Assembly: GCA_000416085.1 (NCBI GenBank)
Contig: KE356579.1
Coordinates: forward strand, 1,028,467-1,035,798
Origin: a halophilic archaeon J07HX64
Lineage (GTDB): Archaea > Halobacteriota > Halobacteria > Halobacteriales > Haloarculaceae
DNA: 7,332 nt
Direction: 5' to 3'
Below the pieces are notes generated by a model. That model was given only the letters and a program-made list of their open reading frames with translations, ran no database searches and was not told where the DNA came from. Made by a program: the position numbers and the translations under genes. Positions 1 to 5,564 of the stretch are shown one piece after another (position 1 is the first letter of the stretch; the number at the start of each line of letters is the position of its first letter).

Positions 1-139
1 CGGCACCCGGGTCGTTGACATCGCTGTCACAGACTGTCGGGTCGGTCGACCGTGGGTAGGGATACTGCCGTGAACAGCCTCGACCGCTGGCACAACTGCG
101 AGGAACGGCCACGGCCGGACTCGCGGTTCGTCCGCCCCG
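1..139. other. unassigned left edge
   Basis: No gene could be assigned in these 139 bases. Plus frame 2 is open from the window edge to a TGA at about 71-73, and one minus frame is open throughout. Neither gives a protein segment I recognise, and the stretch is too short to judge. It lies downstream of the arfA stop codon and could hold the end of a neighbouring gene cut by the window edge. Confidence 0.3.
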
Positions 140-901
140 TCACCAGCCGAGTTCGACAGTCGACCCGTCGTGTCGACAGTCCTCGAGCGCGTGTTTGGCG
201 GTCATACCGGCAGTCTGTGCCGTTCGAGCACGGCCAACCCCGACCTTCAGTTCGACGTCAACCGTGTCGTGGACGTGGTCGATAGCGTCGTGATAGTCCG
301 CTGCATCCATATCCGCGCAGACGGCGATGATGTTGTCACCACCGACAAAGAACGAGAGCGACTCGTGGGCTGTGCGCATATACCGCATCAGCTCGGCGTA
401 CGAGCGTTCAATCTTGATGAAACTATCGAACTCGTTGAGCTCGTCGGTGTACTTTCCGGTCGCGTCGTTGACATCGAAGTGTGCAATCTGGACATCCTCG
501 TCCGTGCGCTCGGTCTCCGGAAGTGTGTCGCCCGCGAGAATCTCCCGGCGCTGACTGTCCTGTGCGCTGCCGGCCTCCTGTAGCAGCCGTGACGCAGCCC
601 CGAGCGCGTCCGCAGGCGACTGGCTCACCCCGGTCGTGATACTCGCGGTCACCGGATACCGGTTCCCGAGTGACTCCTGAACGAGTTCGAGCGCCGCTCT
701 ATCGAGTCCGTTTGTTACCGTCACGAGATTGTCGAACCGACTGAAAAACGCGTACCCGTCGTTGTTACCGACAAGCTGTGAGACATCGGCGTAGAGACGC
801 GATTGGAGCGTCTGTAGGTCTACCTCACGGCGTGGTTCTGGCGTTGTCGTCCACGGACCGTAGTTATCGATCTGGATCAACGAAATCTGGGTAGCTGTCA
901 C
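140..901 (-). CDS. arfA: GTP cyclohydrolase III (ArfA), archaeal riboflavin/F420 biosynthesis
   Basis: ArfA hydrolyses GTP to the formylamino-pyrimidine phosphoribosyl intermediate (FAPy) and two phosphates, the first step of archaeal riboflavin and coenzyme F420 synthesis. It acts in the cytosol and is metal dependent. The 253-residue product follows the family end to end: IQIDNYGPWTTTPEPRRE (9-26), LQSRLYAD (32-39), FSRFDN (53-58), GNRYPVT (79-85), LLQEAGSAQD (106-115), QIAHFDVNDATGKYTD (138-153), FFVGGDN (184-190) and ELKVGVGR (217-224). The two GGDEF-like halves resemble those of the Methanocaldococcus jannaschii enzyme, and the length is typical (about 250-268). I chose the GTG at 901 because homology begins there; an ATG at 1087 would add 62 residues unlike the family. 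The gene is divergent from the CBS gene across 204 nt. No key residue appears lost. Confidence 0.95.
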   Translation of the reverse strand: MTATQISLIQIDNYGPWTTTPEPRREVDLQTLQSRLYADVSQLVGNNDGYAFFSRFDNLVTVTNGLDRAALELVQESLGNRYPVTASITTGVSQSPADALGAASRLLQEAGSAQDSQRREILAGDTLPETERTDEDVQIAHFDVNDATGKYTDELNEFDSFIKIERSYAELMRYMRTAHESLSFFVGGDNIIAVCADMDAADYHDAIDHVHDTVDVELKVGVGRARTAQTAGMTAKHALEDCRHDGSTVELGW

Positions 902-918
902 GTAATAATAGATGTCTC

Positions 919-940
919 TCCGCAATATCCCTTTTTTGAA
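919..940 (-). promoter_or_regulatory. putative arfA promoter (purine-rich BRE/TATA-like)
   Basis: On the minus strand an A-run followed by GGGATATT lies about 18-39 nt upstream of the GTG at 901. This is where the TATA/BRE of a leaderless haloarchaeal transcript is expected. The match is only moderate and no transcript start can be seen. The region is shared with the divergent CBS gene. Confidence 0.35.
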
Positions 941-1069
941 CTCTACAGGCGGAGCAGACTGCGCTCCCCAGGATCTACAACAGATTACCGCGTTCGAGGG
1001 GAAAGCCTCGCCCTTTGACGCGGGGAGGAGGTCACTCCCGGGGTAGCGCTCGCAATATCTGCGTGCGAG

Positions 1070-1083
1070 GAAAAGGTAAAGAC
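1070..1083 (+). promoter_or_regulatory. putative promoter of the CBS-domain gene
   Basis: An A-rich box, AAAAGGTAAAG, is centred about 28 nt upstream of the ATG at 1106 in an otherwise G/C-rich stretch. No Shine-Dalgarno sequence precedes the start, so a leaderless message is plausible. The box is a weak TATA match and the call rests mainly on position. Confidence 0.3.
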
Positions 1084-1105
1084 CCACCAGTTCCTCTGCC
1101 TGTGT

Positions 1106-1477
1106 ATGTCAGACAACCCCAGAGTCCGGGATATCATGTCGTCACCGGTAAAAACAATCCCCCGGGAGGCGAGCGTCAGTGAGGCCGCGTCGAAGATGCG
1201 TACAGAGGAGATCAGGGCACTACTCGTGACGACCAGCCCGCCGTCTATCATCACCAGTGCTGACATCCTCGAGGCCGTTGCGGAGAACAAGGATACCACC
1301 GAACTGGGGGTGACCCAGCTGATGACCGACTCCGTCGAGACGGTGCCACCGACGCTCCACGCCGGGGAGGCCGCCGCGATGATGACCACATTCGGTGTCG
1401 GTCACCTGCCCGTCCTCGACGGTGGCGACTACGTCGGTATTATATCCTCGACAGACATCGCCGAGCAGTTCTCCTGA
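1106..1477 (+). CDS. tandem CBS-domain protein
   Basis: This 123-residue protein consists almost entirely of two CBS domains (about 7-60 and 70-122), which together form a Bateman module. Such modules typically bind adenosyl ligands such as AMP, ATP or S-adenosylmethionine and act as sensors. The first repeat shows VRDIMSSPVKTI (7-18) and IITSADIL (48-55). The second shows VTQLMTDSVETV (69-80), FGVGHLPVLDGGDYVGI (96-112) and SSTDIAE (114-120). The Ser/Thr-x-x-Asp signatures for ribose contact are present in both (TSAD 50-53, SSTD 114-117). There is no fused catalytic domain, signal peptide or membrane segment. The gene is divergent from arfA and convergent with thyX, with 24 nt between the stops. 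Its ligand and partner cannot be read from sequence. The frame is intact, with an ATG start. Confidence 0.87.
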   Translation: MSDNPRVRDIMSSPVKTIPREASVSEAASKMRTEEIRALLVTTSPPSIITSADILEAVAENKDTTELGVTQLMTDSVETVPPTLHAGEAAAMMTTFGVGHLPVLDGGDYVGIISSTDIAEQFS

Positions 1478-1501
1478 CCGGTGGGCGTGGAGACGCGGTC
1501 C

Positions 1502-2245
1502 TCAGGGGGCGAGCCTGTTTTTTCTACCCTTTAGATGCTCGCTGTAGTACTCGAAGGTGGCCGGACACCACTCCGCGGCGAGTTGGAGCACCTGCTCTGT
1601 CATCTCCCTGATCTCCCACTGTGCGTCGCCGGCGGCACGCATATCGGCGACGTGCATCAGCATCCGGGCGTTCATCGACATCACGATGTTCGTCTTCGAC
1701 CCGATCGGCAGGACGTAGCGCGCATCCTCCGGCGGCATCCCCATCTCGAGCAGGTCCTGATACGATTCGAACGCCCGCTGTATCGTGTCCCGAAACACCT
1801 GTTCGCGACGCTCTGCGGTCGCCTCGTCGACCGCCCCCGTCTTCTGGTTGCGACCGATCCAGTCGGGGTCACTCGCCGAGGGTGGGACTACGACCATCTC
1901 ACCCTCGCGGACATCCGCGGGGTCGACCTCGTCGAAGGAGACGTACCGCATCGATTGCACGTCGAACGAGACGTGCCGGTGTCGGGTCAACTGTGCCATA
2001 CACGAGCGGCTAACACCTTTTATCGCGAACGTCGCGTGCGGGTGTTCGAACGGCCCGAAGTGGCCCTGTCCGAGCAGGCGGCCGATGAGTGTCTCCTTTT
2101 TTTCTGCGAGTGTCTCACCCTCGATACCCGACATCACCTCCTCGAAGGGTGTCTCCCCGACGTACGGCTCCATGTAGTCGTTTCGCGCCGCCTGACAGAC
2201 GAGTCGCTCCGGGTCCGACGTGGCCTCCAGCAGCCTGACATCCAT
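1502..2245 (-). CDS. thyX: flavin-dependent thymidylate synthase ThyX
   Basis: ThyX makes dTMP from dUMP with methylene-tetrahydrofolate as carbon donor and FAD/NADPH as reductant, replacing ThyA. The family forms homotetramers in the cytosol. The ThyX signature RHR-x2-S-x4-S-x-RY is complete (RHR 88-90, S93, S98, R100-Y101), with the FAD-loop segment GHFGPFEHPHATF upstream (61-73). The dUMP-binding part follows: PPEDARYVLP (171-180, with R176), then MNARMLMHVADMR (191-203). The C-terminus EWCPATFEYYSEHLKGRKNR is typical. I chose the ATG at 2245 (247 residues) because homology begins there and a TTAT box lies 26-29 nt upstream. In-frame starts at 2272 and 2353 would overlap that box. The gene converges on the CBS gene. 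Its flavin need links it to arfA nearby, an inference from pathway rather than operon structure. Confidence 0.95.
   Translation of the reverse strand: MDVRLLEATSDPERLVCQAARNDYMEPYVGETPFEEVMSGIEGETLAEKKETLIGRLLGQGHFGPFEHPHATFAIKGVSRSCMAQLTRHRHVSFDVQSMRYVSFDEVDPADVREGEMVVVPPSASDPDWIGRNQKTGAVDEATAERREQVFRDTIQRAFESYQDLLEMGMPPEDARYVLPIGSKTNIVMSMNARMLMHVADMRAAGDAQWEIREMTEQVLQLAAEWCPATFEYYSEHLKGRKNRLAP
1516..1532 (+). terminator. possible U-rich terminator of the CBS gene
   Basis: About 40 nt past the CBS stop codon the plus strand has TGTTTTTTCTACCCTTT. It would give a U-rich RNA of the kind at which archaeal transcription often ends. It lies inside the thyX 3' end, where it encodes Lys/Asn codons on the other strand, so the composition may simply be coding. 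No hairpin is evident. Confidence 0.27.
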
Positions 2246-2267
2246 ATACAGTCGACCGGACCGCAGG

Positions 2268-2280
2268 CGCATAACAGTTT
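2268..2280 (-). promoter_or_regulatory. thyX promoter, TATA-like box for a leaderless mRNA
   Basis: On the minus strand AAACTGTTATGCG lies upstream of thyX, with TTAT at -26 to -29 relative to the ATG at 2245. The spacing fits a transcript beginning at or next to the start codon, and no Shine-Dalgarno sequence is present. This supports the ATG at 2245 over longer in-frame extensions. Confidence 0.5.
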
Positions 2281-2319
2281 GCTCGCCGCCGGGCGCGGTC
2301 GGTGCGGACTGCCGGAGGC

Positions 2320-2635
2320 TCACAGACCGGGTCGAGATCGGGGACGAACGCACTCCCGCTAACTGTGTCCAGGGGAACTGTTATCTCGCACCTACCCTCA
2401 CCGTCGGGGAGGCTGTCCCCGATAGGTGCTGTCTCGCCGTCCTCGAGTTCGAACCGCTCGTCGACGACATCACCGTCGGACATCACCTCGACGTTGAGAC
2501 CGTGTGTCTGCCCGTTCGAGTTCACAATCCCGACCGACGCGGTCTGAATCGGGTTCCCGCCCGACCCGAGACAGTCTGCAAGCCATAGCCCCCCGGCGTC
2601 GGCGGTAACAGTCTGCAGGAGGATTCGTGGTTCAC
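2320..2635 (-). pseudogene. small Tat-exported lipoprotein gene, disrupted start
   Basis: No intact ORF covers this stretch, but the minus frame reads like a haloarchaeal Tat lipoprotein. From a GTG at 2635, restoring one base near 2628 gives MNRRILLQTVTADAGG followed by LWLADCLGSGGN: a twin-arginine motif, a short hydrophobic core and a lipobox-like LADC. The uncorrected frame reads PRILLQTV with no start codon back to the in-frame TGA at 2679-2681. After the Cys comes an acidic, beta-sandwich-like domain containing GLNVEVMSDGDVVDERFELE and DGEGRCEITVPLD, a style common in haloarchaeal secreted Ig-like proteins. The lipobox has Asp where Gly or Ala is usual. The 3' end is unclear: the frame runs on into thyX, so a second shift is likely, with stops in another frame at 2359-2361 or 2320-2322. 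It lies 29 nt after the kinase gene on the same strand and may share its transcript. Whether this is decay or a sequencing drop is undecided, and its function is unknown. Confidence 0.5.
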
Positions 2636-2664
2636 ACTCTGTGGAGTCGGGAGATAGGTGGCAC

Positions 2665-4250
2665 TCAATCGTTGTCCGTCACGTCACCCCGTCGTGAGCG
2701 GGTCCCACTCCTGTCCGGGCGCGACCCCGCGCCTGTGAGCACCCCCGGGTCAGAGAGCACCCGTTCACCGACGTGATAACAGACCGCGATGGTCGTTCCC
2801 CAGGCGAGGTGACCCGCAAGCGAGGGGAGCGTGAGCAGCGGGAACTCGGAGCCGACACCGACCAGTTCGAGCCAGAGAGGCATGAGAAGTCCCGCGGCGA
2901 ACAGCCACAGTGAGAGGCCCGCAGCGACACCGACCCGAGACGGTCGACACCCCGCGTGGCTCCCGCGACCCCGAGCACGGCCGCGTACACCAGCCCGAAG
3001 ACGACGCTGTGGAACTCGTGTGTGACCAGCGCGACGACCGGCTCCTCGATACCGTACAGCGCGCCGATGGCGAGCAGGTCACCGTCGAGTCCGGCCATCG
3101 CGCCGGCCATCACCAGTCCGGCGACCAGCGCCGCGCCGGCGGCCACGACACCGCGTGACGTATCCAGCGCCGGTGCCGTGACCGTCTGCGGACCGCGGTC
3201 CCCGTCGACCGCCCGGGGAACTGAGAGTTCGACCGTTGTTCCACCGTCGTCGACCTCGGTCTGGAGGTGACCGTCGAAGCGCTCGGCGAACAGACGGACG
3301 ATGTTCAGCCCGAACCCGGTCGTCGGGTCGTCGTACTCGGCGATCTCGCCCTGCTCCAGCAGTGTCCGCTGGCTCTCGGGCAATCCCGGGCCGTCGTCTC
3401 TGACCCGCAGCACCGCGCGCTGTCCCACGGCCTCGACAGCCACAGTCACCTGTGGCTGGTCGCTGTTGCTGTGTTCCGCGGCGTTTCCGAGCAGGTGACC
3501 GACCACCGCCCCGAGCTGGTCACCCGCCTGGACGTGGAGTTGCGCGGGCGCATCGAGTGTGAACTCGGCATCCGGGTGTGTCGCTCGGACCGTCGACAGC
3601 GCCCGTTCGACACCGGCGACGAGGTCGACCTGTGGGGTCGACTCGTCACCCGTCTCCGCGAGGTGTCCCACCTGGTCGACGGTCTCGACGATGTCGTCTG
3701 CCCTCGCGGCGACGACATCGGCCGAGTTCTCGTCACCGTCGCGTGCGAGCAGGTCGGCGTGGGCCCTGATAGCGGTCGCGGAGTTGACAACCCGGTCACG
3801 TAACAGGCGGTTCAACACGACGAGACGATTCGCCCGCTCGCGCACATCCCGCCGGTAACAGCGGTTCCGCCCGGCGTACACCCCGATGAGCGCCCCGCCG
3901 ACCGCACCCCCGATGAGGAACGTCGAGAGGGACACCCGGTCGCGTACCGCCGCCGTGTCGGTCAGGTCCACACCGCTGCCGAGCAGTGTGACCGCGACCA
4001 GTCCACCCATCCCGACGGTGCCCACGAGACACCACCGCGCGACGGTTCGGACGAACGTCTCGTCGTGGTTCCCGACAGCGAGAAACACCCCCGCCGCCGA
4101 CAGTCCGAGCCCGAGCACCAGCGGCAGCAGACCTGCGACGAGAAACGCCGATGTTGTCTCTGTCGCGGCAGCCGTCACGGTGAACCGTGTCAGCACGAAC
4201 CCCACGGCCGCGACGACGAGTCCACCGGTCGCAACGTTGTACTCTCTCAT
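2665..4250 (-). CDS. membrane histidine-kinase-like protein with C-terminal membrane domain, frameshifted and lacking the usual His
   Basis: The N-terminus has about four membrane segments (near 8-26, 36-58, 72-92, 110-128). A dimerisation helix (137-170) and a HATPase domain follow, with N-box LLGNAAEHS (253-261), G1 box DDGPGLP (285-291) and G2 box GFGLNIVR (312-319). The H-box LNRLLR (146-151) is followed by Asp152 (codon GAC), where haloarchaeal kinases carry the phosphorylated His (LNRxLRH). A C-terminal membrane domain begins near 366, with IGALYGIEEP and THEFHSVVFGLVYAAVLG. Near 2940/2941 the frame breaks. The kinase frame turns basic and Ser/Arg-rich to a stop at 2679, while the neighbouring frame supplies the expected membrane helices (GLSLWLFAAGLLMPLWLEL, LAGHLAWGTTIAVCYHVG) to a stop at 2665. 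One missing base would explain this and give 528 residues. I chose the ATG at 4250; a GTG sits directly before it at 4253. The signal and response regulator are unknown. It could be a degenerate or non-phosphorylating sensor. Confidence 0.75.
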
Positions 4251-4265
4251 CACGTATCTGTTGGA

Positions 4266-4280
4266 TTGTACAGTACAAAA
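4266..4280 (-). promoter_or_regulatory. kinase-gene promoter with overlapping palindromic operator-like site
   Basis: The 13-bp site TTGTACAGTACAA (4266-4278) is a perfect inverted repeat with one central base. It occupies -16 to -28 relative to the ATG at 4250 and overlaps the T-rich minus-strand box TTTTGTA (-24 to -30) expected to act as TATA element. A dimeric regulator bound here would block the basal transcription factors. The palindrome is seen directly; operator function is inferred. Confidence 0.4.
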
Positions 4281-4375
4281 CGTTCGCCGGTCGTGTGGGA
4301 ACGACTCAACACCACACAGTGTCCGGGTTTGCGGTGTTTATGCGCCCACCCCTCTCCGCTCGGTCTCTTTTGCTC

Positions 4376-5407
4376 TCAGCGATGGCGACCGGCGGCAGTT
4401 CCGACCGCGCGCTCGGCGGCCGTGATTGCCTCGTCGATATCGTCGTCGGTCACGTCGAGGTGTGTACAGAGGCGCACGAGGTGGTCGTCGAACGGCACTG
4501 CGAGCAGCCCCTCGGCCTCGCAGTCCTCGAGCACCGCCTCGGCGGGCCGGTCGGTTTCGACGAGAACGAGGTTCGTCTCGGGGTCGTGTGCATCGAGACC
4601 CGGGATCCGGTCGAGTCCGGTCGCGAGCCGCTCGGCACGGCGGTGGTCCTCGGCGAGACGGTCGCGGTTCGACAGCGCCTCGAGCGCGGGTGCTGCCAGG
4701 ATGCCCGCCTGCCGCATACCGCCGCCCATTAGCTTGCGCGTCCGGCGTGCCCGCTCGATGTACGCCGCCGACCCGGCGACCATCGAGCCGACGGGCGCGC
4801 CCAGCCCTTTCGAGAGACAGCACATCACGCTGTCGACGTGCTCGACGAACGCAGCCGCGTCCCGGTCACGCGCAACCGCGGCGTTGAACAGCCGCGCGCC
4901 GTCGAGATGCACCGGCACGTCGTGCTCGTGTGCGGCCGCCGCCGCCGCCGCGATTGTGTCGACCGACATGGCAACCCCACCCCGCGCGTTGTGAGTGTTC
5001 TCGAGCGTGAGCAGCCCGGTCCCGGGGCGGTGTCCGCTCCGCTCGACGTGACCCTCGTGAACCTGTTCGGGTGTGATGACACCCCGGGCACCGCCGTCGA
5101 GGGTCCGGGGCTGGACCTCCGAGTGCTGGACGAGTCCGGCGAGCTCCCACCGGTAGACGTGACTCTCCCGCTCACAGAGCACCTCCTGGCCTCGCTCTGT
5201 GTGGGTGCGCACAGCAACCTGGTTGCCCATCGTCCCCGTCGGAACGAGAAGCGCCGCCTCGGTGCCTAACAGCTCGGCCACCCGGTTTTGAAGCTCGTTC
5301 ACAGTCGGGTCCTCGTGGTAGACATCGTCACCGACCGGCGCATCGCGGGCTGCCTCGCGCATCTGCTCGTCCGGCCGCGTCACCGTGTCACTACGGAGGT
5401 CTATCAT
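4376..5407 (-). CDS. ltaE: low-specificity L-threonine aldolase
   Basis: This PLP enzyme of fold type I splits L-threonine or L-allo-threonine into glycine and acetaldehyde and can act on related beta-hydroxy amino acids. The 343-residue product matches the family throughout: IDLRSDTVTRP (2-12), DDVYHEDPTVNEL (27-39), PTGTMGNQ (56-63), ESHVYRWE (81-88, with stacking His83), ENTHNARGG (136-144), HLDGARLFNA (167-176, with Asp169 and Arg172 for the cofactor), CLSKGLGAPVGS (197-208, with Schiff-base Lys200), GGGMRQAGILAAPAL (228-242) and VRLCTHLDV (311-319). Two small oddities are His31, where most aldolases have Gly (DVYGEDP), and an alanine run at 153-159. The ATG at 5407 begins the conserved IDLRSDT block; longer in-frame extension upstream is noncoding. 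It is divergent from hemC over 157 nt. The frame is intact and all catalytic residues are present. Confidence 0.94.
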   Translation of the reverse strand: MIDLRSDTVTRPDEQMREAARDAPVGDDVYHEDPTVNELQNRVAELLGTEAALLVPTGTMGNQVAVRTHTERGQEVLCERESHVYRWELAGLVQHSEVQPRTLDGGARGVITPEQVHEGHVERSGHRPGTGLLTLENTHNARGGVAMSVDTIAAAAAAAHEHDVPVHLDGARLFNAAVARDRDAAAFVEHVDSVMCCLSKGLGAPVGSMVAGSAAYIERARRTRKLMGGGMRQAGILAAPALEALSNRDRLAEDHRRAERLATGLDRIPGLDAHDPETNLVLVETDRPAEAVLEDCEAEGLLAVPFDDHLVRLCTHLDVTDDDIDEAITAAERAVGTAAGRHR

Positions 5408-5408
5408 A

Positions 5409-5437
5409 CCCCTCCTTGCGACCCCGAACTCAAAACT
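5409..5437 (-). promoter_or_regulatory. ltaE promoter with T-rich box and a close Shine-Dalgarno-like run
   Basis: The minus strand carries GTTTTGAG, with TTTT at -25 to -28 from the ATG at 5407, suiting a leaderless transcript. AAGGAGG also lies only 3 nt before the ATG, which is closer than a working Shine-Dalgarno site normally sits. It is the only such purine run before a start codon in this window, so either initiation mode remains possible. Confidence 0.4.
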
Positions 5438-5532
5438 CCGGCGGCCACGCAGACTCCCACCGGCCCCGACGCCCGGAACAGGACTGTCACCCGACGGCTC
5501 CTGCACGGCTCCCGGTGCCGACGAGAGGACGG

Positions 5533-5540
5533 GCTTTTTA
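5533..5540 (+). promoter_or_regulatory. hemC promoter, TATA-like TTTTTA
   Basis: GCTTTTTA ends 25 nt upstream of the ATG at 5565, with TTTTTA at -25 to -30. This is the best TATA-like match in the window and fits a leaderless mRNA. It supports the ATG at 5565 over the in-frame ATG at 5385, which would place the box inside the coding region. Confidence 0.5.
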
Positions 5541-5564
5541 CCGCGGACCGACCAGGTGATTGTA

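Noticed and set aside
153..181. Direct repeat of TCGACAGTC
   Set aside because: Two nine-base copies inside the arfA coding end are explained by coding composition.
902..1087. 62-residue N-terminal extension of ArfA from the ATG at 1087
   Set aside because: The extension does not resemble the family, runs through the divergent promoter region, and homology starts exactly at the GTG at 901.
2246..2353. 36-residue N-terminal extension of ThyX
   Set aside because: It lies upstream of the family start and would cover the TATA-like box at -26 to -29.
1535..2362. Long plus-strand open frame (275 codons) opposite thyX
   Set aside because: It is an antisense shadow of a clear ThyX gene, with no recognisable protein features.
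2115..2525. 136-codon minus-strand frame from GTG 2525 as an independent gene
   Set aside because: Its first part belongs to the longer lipoprotein reading that starts near 2635, and its last 130 bases overlap thyX in another frame with no protein-like character.
2935..2947. Programmed ribosomal frameshifting in the kinase gene
   Set aside because: No slippery heptamer or obvious stimulatory hairpin was seen at the switch point. A missing base is simpler.
4308..4338. Possible hairpin from AACACC and GGTGTT
   Set aside because: A six-base stem with a 19-nt loop and no T-run is likely chance and too weak to call a terminator.
5385..5564. 60-residue N-terminal extension of HemC
   Set aside because: It overlaps the ltaE start and both promoters. 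HemC homology and the TTTTTA box support the ATG at 5565.
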